Notes under the pieces: generated by a model
The model's database searches: none
What the model was told of the DNA's origin: nothing
Seen by the model: the letters and a program-made list of their open reading frames with translations, nothing else
Translations under genes and position numbers: made by a program
Origin: UMGS172 sp964424555
Lineage (GTDB): Bacteria > Bacillota > Clostridia > Oscillospirales > Acutalibacteraceae
Length of the DNA stretch: 23,273 bases
Direction: 5' to 3'
NCBI GenBank assembly: GCA_964424555.1
Contig: CAYRIX010000030.1
Coordinates: 1-23,273 of the forward strand
Shown here: one piece after another, positions 1 to 6,359 of the stretch
How the letters are laid out: the number at the start of each line of letters is the position of its first letter
Numbering within the stretch: position 1 is the first letter of the stretch

Positions 1-168
1 CAGGCTCATTCCGGTGGGCACGTAATCGTGGCATACGAGGACGGTACCGTTAAAAGCGGCTGGTATTCGGAATACATGAAAGGCTGGAGCGGCACCGAGC
101 GTCACGGTGAGGCCATGTGTTGGATGCCGTTCCCCGAGCACCCGAAGAAGGAGGAAATAAGAAAGTGA
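1..168 (+). CDS. DUF551-like small phage protein, 3' part only
   Basis: An open frame enters from the left edge and stops at TGA 166-168, leaving 55 visible residues. The tail contains 'VIVAYEDGTVKSGWYSEY' and then 'CWMPFPEHPKK'. The WMPxPE ending preceded by a V-x-V-x-Y-x-DG strand is the hallmark of DUF551, a short domain common in phage and prophage accessory genes; its biochemical role is unknown. The start lies outside the window. Its stop overlaps the GTG start of the next gene (GTGA, 165-168), so it is probably the upstream member of the same operon. Assignment to DUF551 rests on motif memory only. Confidence 0.7.
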   Translation, partial: QAHSGGHVIVAYEDGTVKSGWYSEYMKGWSGTERHGEAMCWMPFPEHPKKEEIRK

Positions 169-344
169 CCAATTTTGAAAATTTAAAGCAAATGGACGTT
201 GAGGAGTTGGCAGAGTTGTTATGTGATAACTTTGATTGCGATATATGCCCTGCTTATGATGCAAATTATTGCACCATAAAAAACACTTCAATATGTTCAA
301 TAGCGATGAAAAAATACCTTGAAAGCGAGGTTCAGGGGGAATGA
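165..344 (+). CDS. Small Cys-rich phage hypothetical protein
   Basis: A 59-residue product. I choose the GTG at 165 because AAGGAGG (148-154) lies 10 bases upstream; an in-frame ATG at 117 has no ribosome site and would run deep into the upstream gene. The protein starts VTNFENLKQM-DVEELAELL and then has a Cys cluster (C-DNFDCDIC, then YC and SIC), followed by 'MKKYLESEV'. Proteins of this shape (short acidic helix, Cys cluster, 'WLxSE' tail) are common in gut Clostridia phages and have no known function. The cysteines suggest metal binding (inference). It overlaps both neighbours by 4 bases. Confidence 0.75.
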   Translation: MTNFENLKQMDVEELAELLCDNFDCDICPAYDANYCTIKNTSICSIAMKKYLESEVQGE

Positions 345-658
345 CATACGAGCAGGCTTTGGAAATAAAACAAAATCTTACTCCCGAGCAGGTCAGGAAT
401 GATCTTGAAAGATACCTTCTGCGTGGCGAAGCCCCGATCGTTAAGGGTGTTGCTATGGCAATGCAAGCCCTTGAAAAGCAGATACCGAAGAAGCCGATAC
501 CACACAAGGTTGAAGGTGGCAAAATCAAAATAGGCAATGGTTGGTGGTGCAAGGGTACAACGGTGCATAAATGCCCGAACTGTAACGAGTTTATTAGCCG
601 AACATACGATTACTGTTACAAATGCGGTCAGGCTTTGGAGTGGGGTGAGAGTGAATGA
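341..658 (+). CDS. Phage protein with C-terminal zinc ribbon
   Basis: A 105-residue protein starting at ATG 341 inside an ATGA overlap with the preceding stop; the G-rich run GGGGG just upstream serves as a ribosome site. Residues about 1-50 are predicted helical ('MTYEQALEIKQNLTPEQV'). The C-terminus is a zinc ribbon, CPNC then CYKCG, with the ending 'GQALEWGE' typical of small phage zinc-ribbon proteins. It may bind nucleic acid or simply be structurally stabilised by zinc. Its function is not known. It ends in another ATGA overlap (655-658), which suggests translational coupling along the operon. Confidence 0.75.
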   Translation: MTYEQALEIKQNLTPEQVRNDLERYLLRGEAPIVKGVAMAMQALEKQIPKKPIPHKVEGGKIKIGNGWWCKGTTVHKCPNCNEFISRTYDYCYKCGQALEWGESE

Positions 659-834
659 GTGAATATTACAGCCAAGATATAACCTTTTGTTCCAATAGAA
701 AATGCAGGAACAAAAACTGCAAAAGAAACGCCTGCCACATTCGGTGGGACTTAAAGCCTTATCACAGTTTGGCTGATTTCGAAAACACAAAATATTGCCC
801 AAAGAAAAGGAGTGATACGAATGACCAAACTTAA
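655..834 (+). CDS. Small Cys-rich protein, unknown function
   Basis: A 59-residue frame from ATG 655 to TAA 832-834. It begins MSEYYSQDITFC and has the spacing C-SNRKC-RNKNC-KRNAC, then HIRW, and near the end YCPK. Five cysteines and a histidine in a basic context look like a compact zinc-binding fold. It overlaps the upstream stop by 4 bases and the downstream Lar gene by 14 bases. Continuity with the overlapping operon and coding-like composition support it as real. Similar short 'CxNxxCxxxxCxRN' proteins occur beside lar-type genes in Clostridia phages. No function can be named. Confidence 0.7.
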   Translation: MSEYYSQDITFCSNRKCRNKNCKRNACHIRWDLKPYHSLADFENTKYCPKKRSDTNDQT

Positions 835-1048
835 ACCTTGTCCGTTTTGTAATAGCACCAAGCACCTAAAAATAATAACTTGTTGTGACGAACGTTGTGA
901 CGATAGTGATTGTTCAGATTGCGATTTTATGAAATTTACAGTTTGTTGCGGTGTAACCACAGGTGGTTGCGGTGCTTCAAGCGGATATAAGGAAACCAAA
1001 GAAGAAGCAAAAGAACATTGGAACAGGAGGGCTGACAATGACCGATAG
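821..1048 (+). CDS. Lar family restriction alleviation-like protein
   Basis: A 75-residue protein. I place the start at ATG 821, with AAAGGAG (806-812) in front; an upstream in-frame GTG at 812 is inside that site. The N-terminus 'LKPCPFCNSTKHLKII' and C-terminus 'CGASSGYKETKEEAKEHWN' followed by RR match the Lar/Com-like treble-clef pattern (LKPCPFCG ... CCxCGAxG ... T-EEA-xxWNRR). Lar of the Rac prophage modulates host type I restriction-modification so that incoming phage DNA is less restricted; whether this homologue does so is unproven. The middle has an unusually Cys/Asp-rich insert (CCDERCDDSDCSDCDF), giving more cysteines than the usual family member. Confidence 0.8.
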   Translation: MTKLKPCPFCNSTKHLKIITCCDERCDDSDCSDCDFMKFTVCCGVTTGGCGASSGYKETKEEAKEHWNRRADNDR

Positions 1049-1451
1049 AGATAGGCTGATAGAGTTATTAAAACAGGCAACCACTTTGCACCTTGATTAT
1101 CTTGAAAGCATAGACCAAAAAGGATTAACAGATACAGAGGGTAGAGCAAAATTTACTGCCGACCACCTTTTAGCAAACGGTGTTATAGTGCCACCTTGTA
1201 AGGTGGGGGAAACGGTGTATTATCTCAACACAATGTATCATATGGCATTGAGTAAAAACACTGTATATGAAGCAAAGGTTGTGAGAATTGTTACAACATA
1301 TCTTGGAACTTGTCTTGTAATACATATACGAAGTGATGATGGCGGTTGTTGTGAAATACCCGATATAAGAGATTGGGGCAAAACCGTATTCCTCACCAAA
1401 GAGGAAGCGGAACGTGCGTTGAAGGAGTTGAAAGATAATGGCAATAGTTAA
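1038..1451 (+). CDS. Conserved phage hypothetical protein (VPPCKVGE type)
   Basis: A 137-residue product from ATG 1038, with AGGAGG (1025-1030) seven bases upstream; the frame stays open further up but has no better start. The sequence runs 'MTDRDRLIELLKQATTLHLD', then 'ADHLLANGVIVPPCKVGE', 'TVYYL', and ends 'LTKEEAERALKEL'. This layout (helix, 'LLANGVIVPPCKVGDxVY', a beta-rich core, 'F-LTREEAExAL') is widespread in Clostridia phages as an uncharacterised accessory protein. The core may be a small SH3-like barrel (inference from the KVGExVY strand). It overlaps the gene on each side by 11-14 bases. Confidence 0.8.
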   Translation: MTDRDRLIELLKQATTLHLDYLESIDQKGLTDTEGRAKFTADHLLANGVIVPPCKVGETVYYLNTMYHMALSKNTVYEAKVVRIVTTYLGTCLVIHIRSDDGGCCEIPDIRDWGKTVFLTKEEAERALKELKDNGNS

Positions 1452-2010
1452 AGTTACAGAGCCTAAAATGATTACCTTTGAATTTCATCAAGAAAAAGGT
1501 GATGAAGATTATGGCTCTTGTATGTGGGCAAGGTTTAATCTCGATTTGGTGAATTACACAATGTTCATCGAATCTGATTGCGGAAATTATGGTTATGGCT
1601 GGGTTCCCACACCTGAACAAGAATCTTTTTTGAAACTATGCGCAGGATTTGACGAGGATTATTTACTCTGTAAAATATCCTCCCAAACCATAGTAGATGC
1701 GGAAAGCACTTGGGAAAGTTTGAAAGAACTTATTGAATACTATTCACAGGGTATTCCTGACGATGAACACAATTGGGATATGGAAGAAGTCAAAAACGCT
1801 TGCTTTTCGGGCTATAATGAAAGAGATGTGCATAACGAAATCGAGTACAGCCTTAAATGCACCAAATTGGAAAAGGAGATAGAAGACTTTGATATTTGGG
1901 AATGTATTCATAAGGATTATCCCTGCAGTGCCAAAAAGATTGCATCAGTATACTGTACTCACATTATTCCTGTTATAAAAAATAAATTAAAAGGCGGTGA
2001 CAAACAATGA
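1438..2010 (+). CDS. Phage hypothetical protein, acidic, aromatic-rich
   Basis: A 190-residue frame starting at ATG 1438, with AAGGAG (1422-1427) ten bases upstream. The N-terminal third reads like a beta sandwich ('MITFEFHQEKGDEDYGSCMW', 'DLVNYTMFIESDCGNYGYGW'). The centre has 'FLKLCAGFDEDYLLCKISS' and the C-terminal half is mostly acidic helix. Proteins with the 'GDEDYGSxxWARF...IESDCGxYxYxW' start recur in accessory regions of gut phages without known function. It overlaps the next start in ATGA (2007-2010). I see no catalytic motif. Confidence 0.75.
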   Translation: MAIVKVTEPKMITFEFHQEKGDEDYGSCMWARFNLDLVNYTMFIESDCGNYGYGWVPTPEQESFLKLCAGFDEDYLLCKISSQTIVDAESTWESLKELIEYYSQGIPDDEHNWDMEEVKNACFSGYNERDVHNEIEYSLKCTKLEKEIEDFDIWECIHKDYPCSAKKIASVYCTHIIPVIKNKLKGGDKQ

Positions 2011-2495
2011 CCGATAACGAGATTGTAAAGGCTTTGGAGTGTTGTAGCAAATCAAATACTGATGAGCATTATTGCGAGGATTGTCCTTGTAGGACGATAA
2101 AATATTGTGCTTCTCACATATCCATAAATGCCCTTGACCTCATCAACCGCCAAAAGGCTGATAATAAAAAACTACTGAAAGAATGTTATGAACTTCACAA
2201 AGATGCCAACCGGTTAAAAGAAGAAAATGCAAGCCAAAAGGCAGAGATTGAGAGCTACAAGCACCTTGATGTTATTCTGAATACGGCAATAGATAAGTTA
2301 GCAAAAGACCTCAAATCCGAAGCATACAGGGAGTTTGCGGAACGGATGCATTGTCAGTGTGAAAGTATCATAAATCAACCGCTTAATGAAAAAGTTGCTC
2401 CTTTGTCTTGGAAAGTTGCTTACGAAGAATTTGAAGAAAAGATTGACAACCTCTTAAATGAGTTGGTGGGTGAGGATGGAGGTGAAGATAAATGA
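2007..2495 (+). CDS. Coiled-coil phage hypothetical protein with Cys-rich N-terminus
   Basis: A 162-residue protein. Residues about 1-35 carry a Cys pattern (CC-x8-YCEDCPC-x6-YC). They are followed by 'ALDLINRQKADNKKLLKE' and a long heptad-like helix with many Leu, Glu and Lys (about residues 50-100), then 'KSEAYREFAERMH'. The 'LINRQKAExxxL ... AxREFAERL' arrangement is a very common Clostridia phage hypothetical, usually called a coiled-coil protein of unknown function. It starts at ATG 2007 in an ATGA overlap, with AAGGCGGTGA just before it, and ends in a second ATGA overlap. Confidence 0.8.
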   Translation: MTDNEIVKALECCSKSNTDEHYCEDCPCRTIKYCASHISINALDLINRQKADNKKLLKECYELHKDANRLKEENASQKAEIESYKHLDVILNTAIDKLAKDLKSEAYREFAERMHCQCESIINQPLNEKVAPLSWKVAYEEFEEKIDNLLNELVGEDGGEDK

Positions 2496-2845
2496 TACAT
2501 GAATTAAAAATCACACCGGAGTATTTTGCCGATGTTATATCCGGTCGGAAGAGCTTTGAGGTCAGGAAGTTTGACCGACCTTTTCACGAAGGCGACCTGC
2601 TGGCTCTCAATGAATACGATTTAAAACGCAGGTGTTATACAGGTAACAGCTGTTTGGTGTATGTTGATTACATTCTGAACGATCCAAAATACTGCCGAGC
2701 AGGTTATGTGATCATGTCGATAAAGCCGTGCACTGTTCGCCGTGCCTGCACACCGTTCGACCGATGTCAGCTGACAGAGGACTACAGAGTGCCTTATGCA
2801 ACACGTGAGCCGGAGGAAGAGGAGAGCTTAGATGCAAACGAGTAA
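2492..2845 (+). CDS. DUF3850 (ASCH/PUA-like) domain protein
   Basis: A 117-residue protein beginning 'MIHELKITPEYFADVISGRK', followed by 'SFEVRKFDRPFHEGDLLAL' and 'NEYD', then 'VDYILND' and 'GYVIMSIKP'. This is the DUF3850 pattern (HELKI-xPxYF-xxxxxGxKxFExRKxDR-xFxxGDxLxLxEYD ... YVxxxIxP). It is an ASCH/PUA-like beta barrel expected to bind RNA or modified nucleic acid; its role in phage is unknown. The domain covers about residues 1-75. The C-terminal 40 residues are acidic and less conserved. The start lies in an ATGA overlap and the end overlaps the next small membrane gene by 14 bases. Confidence 0.85.
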   Translation: MIHELKITPEYFADVISGRKSFEVRKFDRPFHEGDLLALNEYDLKRRCYTGNSCLVYVDYILNDPKYCRAGYVIMSIKPCTVRRACTPFDRCQLTEDYRVPYATREPEEEESLDANE

Positions 2846-2975
2846 ATACATATTTCCATTAGTGCTTATCATCCTCGATATCTGTGCCGCTATCGTTTAT
2901 GTGTGTCATGAAGAATACAAGATGGCGTTATATTGGGTTGCGGCGGCTGTGCTAAACGCTTGCGTGACCTTTTGA
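2832..2975 (+). CDS. 47-residue two-helix membrane protein
   Basis: ATG 2832 to TGA 2973-2975 encodes 47 residues: a short polar start, a first hydrophobic helix (about residues 8-25), the polar turn 'HEEYKM', and a second helix (about 32-46) ending at VTF. GGAG at 2821-2824 is the ribosome site. Tiny proteins with this plan ('...IVYxxxxxxxxALYWxAAAVxxxxVTF') sit at this point in many Clostridia phage accessory operons. Function is unknown; possibilities include an anti-host or holin-like membrane peptide. It overlaps the DUF3850 gene by 14 bases. Confidence 0.75.
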   Translation: MQTSKYIFPLVLIILDICAAIVYVCHEEYKMALYWVAAAVLNACVTF

Positions 2976-3014
2976 CACAGCACCGAGCAGGAACTTATGA
3001 AAGGATGTGAAGCA

Positions 3015-3416
3015 TTGGCGGTTAAAAAGTCAATGAGAGTAATTTTAAAAGAGCTCAAGGAGTACAATGACACTCATAAGCACGGTATCACCTACGGCAA
3101 GTACGTACAGATGCTCGAGCAGGAAGAAAAAACTAAAGCCGAGCAGGATAAACAAAAAATGTCGAGCAGGTCAAAGGGAGGTAATAAAATGGGTCGTGAT
3201 TATCACGATGCAAAGATCAAGTGTCCATATTACATAAAGCAAAGTCAAAACCGTATTGTGTGTGAGGGAGTGTGCTCAAATAACCGTATTAACATTTGGT
3301 TTGAAAATGAACAAGTGAAAAGCGATTATATTAAAGGTCACTGCTATAACATCAATACACAGTGCCATATTTCCCGAATGCTTGCGAGTGTTAAGCGATC
3401 CAAAAGCGAGTTGTGA
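3015..3416 (+). CDS. Two-part phage protein: 'YGKYVQ' peptide joined to a Cys-containing domain
   Basis: A 133-residue reading from TTG 3015, chosen because AAAGGATG (3000-3007) is correctly spaced; ATG 2997 is in frame but has no ribosome site. Residues 1-35 resemble the short '...YNxxHxxxxxYGxYVxxL' peptides of Clostridia phages. Residues 59-133 ('MGRDYHDAKIKCPYYIK', 'RIVCEGVC', 'GHCYNINTQCHISRML') resemble a stand-alone phage protein with a CPYY...CEG Cys motif, sometimes compared to sigma-like or zinc-ribbon regulators. An internal ATG at 3189 has its own excellent ribosome site, so a 75-residue short form is likely as well. Last gene of the early operon. Confidence 0.6.
   Translation: MAVKKSMRVILKELKEYNDTHKHGITYGKYVQMLEQEEKTKAEQDKQKMSSRSKGGNKMGRDYHDAKIKCPYYIKQSQNRIVCEGVCSNNRINIWFENEQVKSDYIKGHCYNINTQCHISRMLASVKRSKSEL
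3177..3191 (+). promoter_or_regulatory. Internal ribosome binding site and ATG
   Basis: GGGAGG ends seven bases before ATG 3189, inside the gene that ends at 3416 and in its frame. It would give a separate 75-residue product starting MGRDYHDAK. The spacing and strength exceed those of the upstream TTG start, so the short form may be the main product. Confidence 0.55.
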
Positions 3417-3495
3417 GTTTAAAAAGCTAAAAAATCAACACGCATTCTAAGTCAAAATACCATTAAAAAGATGTCATTCTGCCCTCTTTTAAAAA

Positions 3496-3518
3496 TTTTT
3501 TGAAAAAATTTCAAAAAA
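3496..3518 (+). repeat. AT-rich inverted repeat upstream of late promoter
   Basis: TTTTTTGAAA and TTTCAAAAAA form perfect 10-base arms around AAA. It lies directly upstream of the G-rich box at 3521. It could act as an UP-element-like or bent DNA segment, or as a weak terminator for the early operon. The stem is almost pure A/T, so a terminator role is the less likely one. The remainder of the early-to-late gap (3417-3495) shows nothing else recognisable. Confidence 0.4.
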
Positions 3519-3520
3519 AT

Positions 3521-3562
3521 GTAGGGGGTGGGGTGACATTTGGTATTTTGGGTGTGTTTTAA
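3521..3562 (+). promoter_or_regulatory. Late promoter-like element, copy 1 (terminase/head module)
   Basis: A G-rich box GTAGGGGGTGGGGTGACATT (3521-3540) contains a -35-like GTGACA (3533-3538). An 18-base spacer separates it from a weak -10-like TTTTAA (3557-3562). A near copy with the same 18-base spacing lies at 22340-22380 in front of the fibre gene. The recurrence ahead of two structural modules suggests a phage late promoter whose G-rich upstream part may bind an activator. A packaging (cos/pac) signal next to the terminase gene is an alternative for this copy, but it would not explain the second one. Confidence 0.5.
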
Positions 3563-3597
3563 TTAAATTACAGAGTTTGAAAGGGGGAAGAAAAGTT

Positions 3598-3972
3598 ATG
3601 GCAAATGAACAGAATTTGAAACCCGGAGTACACAAGTTAACTGTAGAGGAACAGTCGAAGGGTGGGAAAAAGTCGGCTGAAAACAGACGGTTACAAAGTG
3701 CGATGAAAAAGGCACTTGAAAAAAAGGTTTCGAACCCTGAGTTTGATGAATTGTTTTCGGACTTCAGCGTCAAAAAGGGTGACCGCAATTATGCACTGGC
3801 TATTGCTTGTAATTTGGTTAATAAGGCCGCAAAGGGTGATTTGTCGGCCATAGCCTTGCTCCGAGATTCGATAGGAGAAAAGCCAAAGGACGAGATATCT
3901 GTAACAACCGTTGATGCAGATGTCATAGAAGAGGTGGAGCGGATGATCAATGACACGGAGACAAGCTGTTGA
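3598..3972 (+). CDS. Terminase small subunit-like DNA-packaging protein
   Basis: A 124-residue protein from ATG 3598, with AAGGGGG (3581-3587) ten bases upstream; an earlier in-frame TTG at 3577 precedes that site and is rejected. The sequence has 'LTVEEQSKGGKKSAENRRL', a basic N-terminal helix pair, and later 'AAKGDLSAIALLRDSIGEKP'. That is the usual layout of a group of Clostridia phage small terminases (GGKxSGxxRR followed by 'KGDxxAFxxxRDxxGEKP'). Small terminase binds the packaging start site and recruits the large subunit. Its position directly before, and 23 bases overlapping, the large subunit supports the call. I cannot identify a classical helix-turn-helix by eye. Confidence 0.7.
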   Translation: MANEQNLKPGVHKLTVEEQSKGGKKSAENRRLQSAMKKALEKKVSNPEFDELFSDFSVKKGDRNYALAIACNLVNKAAKGDLSAIALLRDSIGEKPKDEISVTTVDADVIEEVERMINDTETSC

Positions 3973-5278
3973 TTTTCTTATCCGTAGCCCGTATAAGTTC
4001 GGCCATCTTTTAGGCTTCACAAAGCTCGGCAAGCTGCATAACCAATGGATCATCGAAATGGTGCGTACAAAATCCGATGAAACATTGCAGGCGCACCGAG
4101 GCTCATATAAGACGACCTGCGTGTCGTTGGCGTTGGCTATCATTATTATTTTGCTTCCTAATCAGCGCACGTTGTTCATGCGTAAAACCGATACCGACAT
4201 TAAGGAAATCATCAAGCAGGTTCAGAACATACTGAAAGATCCTCGGACAATATACATCGTGCAATGTATATGGGGCGTTGAGCTTCATTTGACTACGCAA
4301 TCGGCTACCGAGATCAACACTAATCTTACGACCGATATTAAGGGTACATCTCAGCTTGTTGGTATGGGTATCGGCTCATCTGTAACCGGTAAGCACTTCG
4401 ACAATATCTTTACCGACGATATTGTCAACGTCAAAGACCGAATATCTAAGGCTGACCGTGACCGAACCAAGATCTTATATCAGGAGCTGCAGAACGTTAA
4501 GAACCGTGGCGGCCGCATATTCAACACCGGTACACCGTGGCATCCTGATGACTGCTTTACCTTGATGCCTAACCCTAAGCGGTATGACTGCTACTCTACA
4601 GGACTTATTGGTGATGATGAACTTAAGGAAATAAAAAGCAATATGACATCCTCGCTTTTTGCCGCCAACTATGAGCTGAGGCACATTGCGGCAGAGGATG
4701 TGTTGTTTACAGATCCGGTAACCGATGCAGATCCTTCACTTGCAGAGCAGGGTGAGTCTCAAATTGATGCAGCCTACAGCGGTGAGGACTATACGGCTTT
4801 TACAATATTGCGTAAAAAAGGCGGTAAATACTACGTGTTCGGCAAGCTATGGCGAAAGCACATCGATGACTGCATTGACGAGATTGTTAAATATCATTTT
4901 GCTTTTAATTCCAGGCGTGTTTCCTGCGAAAACAATGCAGATAAGGGCTATCTTGCTAAAGATCTTCGCAAAAGGAACGTGATAGTCAATGAGTATCACG
5001 AAAAAATGAACAAGTTTTTAAAGATCACTTCGTACCTAAAATCGGAATGGAAGGATGTTATCTTCGTCAAGGGCACCGATGAGGAGTACATTGCACAGGT
5101 GTGTGATTACAACGAAGATGCCGAGCATGATGATGCACCCGATTCTTTGGCATCACTAGTGCGTATGATGTGGTCAAAACAAGACGTTACCGATAAGCCG
5201 AGACTTACGGCCGAGGAACGTTACAACAAATATCACGGCATTTATGCCGAAGACATGGAAGGAGGTTGGGATGTATGA
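3950..5278 (+). CDS. Terminase large subunit (packaging ATPase-nuclease)
   Basis: A 442-residue protein, the motor that pumps DNA into the prohead and cuts it. Visible motifs in order: a deviant Walker A 'HRGSYKTT' at residues 49-56; Walker B 'IFTDD' at 153-157; the ATPase coupling motif 'FNTGTPWHPDD' at 191-201; and an RNase H-like nuclease with acidic residues D273 (IDAAYSGEDYT), E327 (SCENNADKG) and D398 (DAPDSL). The length is typical for a compact TerL. The start ATG 3950 lies inside the small-subunit gene, with GGAG about ten bases before it, which suggests translational coupling. I see no intein or frameshift. Confidence 0.93.
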   Translation: MTRRQAVDFLIRSPYKFGHLLGFTKLGKLHNQWIIEMVRTKSDETLQAHRGSYKTTCVSLALAIIIILLPNQRTLFMRKTDTDIKEIIKQVQNILKDPRTIYIVQCIWGVELHLTTQSATEINTNLTTDIKGTSQLVGMGIGSSVTGKHFDNIFTDDIVNVKDRISKADRDRTKILYQELQNVKNRGGRIFNTGTPWHPDDCFTLMPNPKRYDCYSTGLIGDDELKEIKSNMTSSLFAANYELRHIAAEDVLFTDPVTDADPSLAEQGESQIDAAYSGEDYTAFTILRKKGGKYYVFGKLWRKHIDDCIDEIVKYHFAFNSRRVSCENNADKGYLAKDLRKRNVIVNEYHEKMNKFLKITSYLKSEWKDVIFVKGTDEEYIAQVCDYNEDAEHDDAPDSLASLVRMMWSKQDVTDKPRLTAEERYNKYHGIYAEDMEGGWDV

Positions 5279-5475
5279 GCTTGATTGTTTCGATAATTGC
5301 TTTGAGTATTGCTGTGCTTTGCATCGGCATCATTCTCGGTAGGCTGGAGATCGGCGTTAAAAAGGCGCCTTTGCCGAAGCCTGATTCCGAGGCTGAGATG
5401 AAAGCCGAAAAGGAAGTGAAGCGACAGCAAAGAGTAAATGAACAGTTCAACAGCTATGACGGCTACGATAATTAA
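5275..5475 (+). CDS. Small single-pass membrane protein between terminase and scaffold
   Basis: 66 residues from ATG 5275, overlapping the TerL stop in ATGA, with GGAGG (5261-5265) upstream. The N-terminus is one hydrophobic helix (about residues 2-24, 'MSLIVSIIALSIAVLCIGII'), followed by a charged linker and a Lys/Glu/Gln-rich helix ending 'NEQFNSYDGYDN'. Small proteins with one N-terminal helix and an 'EQFNxxxxYxxxxxY' tail are common at this position in gut phages. Function is unknown; a link to head assembly at the membrane is speculative. Confidence 0.75.
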   Translation: MSLIVSIIALSIAVLCIGIILGRLEIGVKKAPLPKPDSEAEMKAEKEVKRQQRVNEQFNSYDGYDN

Positions 5476-5496
5476 ATTTTGAAAGGATGTTAAGAA

Positions 5497-6336
5497 ATGT
5501 TTGGAGAAGATATTGAGTTTGGAGCTGCATTTGAGGCAGACGAGAATTTAGGTGCAGCGGATGAAGGTAATGCCGCTGACGAAAGAAACGATGCAGATGG
5601 TGCCGATACGGGTAATGAATCGGGCGCCGGCAAGAGCAACGGCGCTGAAAACAGTGCTGAGAACGGTGCCGAAGGCGGCGCCGCAGAAAATGAAGGCAAT
5701 GGGGACGACGGTTCCTTGGATAATTCGGAGGACTTTATTGAGATCACTGCTACAGACGGTGTGCGTTCTTTAAATCGCAACGAAGCAACGCACTATGCTC
5801 AGAGAGGTGTGGAGCTTGAGGCTACATATCAGAAGCTTGACTACCTTGCTACCGCCCAAGGTGTTTCGGTTGATGAATATCTGAAATCTCAGCTTGATGC
5901 CCGTGAGAACGTCTACAGACAGGAGCTCGAAACACGTGTACACGACAAGGAATCCGTTGAAAAGCTTATGGGTCTGTACCGATCCCAGGAAAAGGAAAAG
6001 TACGAGCAGGCTATCCTTGGCCGTAAAAAAGCTGAGGAAACAGCCCGTCAGACCCGTGAGTCCAAAGTTGCCGAGGATTTTCTAAAGCTCCAAAAGGAGT
6101 TCCCTGAGGTATCTGATTTTAAGAGCTTGCCGAACTCGGTAAAATCAGCGGCAGCCAAAGGAGAAGATCTGTTGAGTGCTTATCTTTTGCATCAACATCG
6201 TGAAGGCCAAGCGGTGAAGAAGGCAGAGGAAAGCGCTAAAGCAGCTGCAGCGGCATCAGCTGGGTCGATGAACAGTGCCGCAAGTCCAAATGAAGATAGC
6301 TTTAAGGATTTCAGAAAAGCTCTCTTCGAAATTTAA
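5497..6336 (+). CDS. Capsid scaffolding protein
   Basis: A 279-residue protein that likely guides capsid shell assembly and leaves before DNA packaging. The evidence is layout: an acidic, low-complexity N-terminal third rich in Gly/Ala/Asn/Glu/Asp (about residues 15-80); a long charged helical centre with coiled-coil character ('VEKLMGLYRSQEKEKYEQA', about 150-190); an Ala-rich stretch (245-262); and a short C-terminal helix 'SFKDFRKALFEI' that would bind coat protein. It sits just before the major capsid gene. The ribosome site AAAGGATG precedes ATG 5497. A fused protease domain is not evident. Confidence 0.85.
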   Translation: MFGEDIEFGAAFEADENLGAADEGNAADERNDADGADTGNESGAGKSNGAENSAENGAEGGAAENEGNGDDGSLDNSEDFIEITATDGVRSLNRNEATHYAQRGVELEATYQKLDYLATAQGVSVDEYLKSQLDARENVYRQELETRVHDKESVEKLMGLYRSQEKEKYEQAILGRKKAEETARQTRESKVAEDFLKLQKEFPEVSDFKSLPNSVKSAAAKGEDLLSAYLLHQHREGQAVKKAEESAKAAAAASAGSMNSAASPNEDSFKDFRKALFEI

Positions 6337-6359
6337 ATCTATAAAAGGAGTGTATTTAA

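Noticed and set aside
332..865. 177-residue minus-strand open frame
   Set aside because: It covers parts of four overlapping plus-strand genes, each with a ribosome site and recognisable Cys motifs; the reverse product looks like antisense noise.
3577..3597. Earlier TTG start for the small terminase
   Set aside because: The AAGGGGG ribosome site lies inside this stretch and is correctly spaced for ATG 3598.
5490..5780. Ser/Pro/Ala-rich minus-strand frame
   Set aside because: It mirrors the low-complexity acidic start of the scaffold gene; repetitive composition keeps the reverse frame open.
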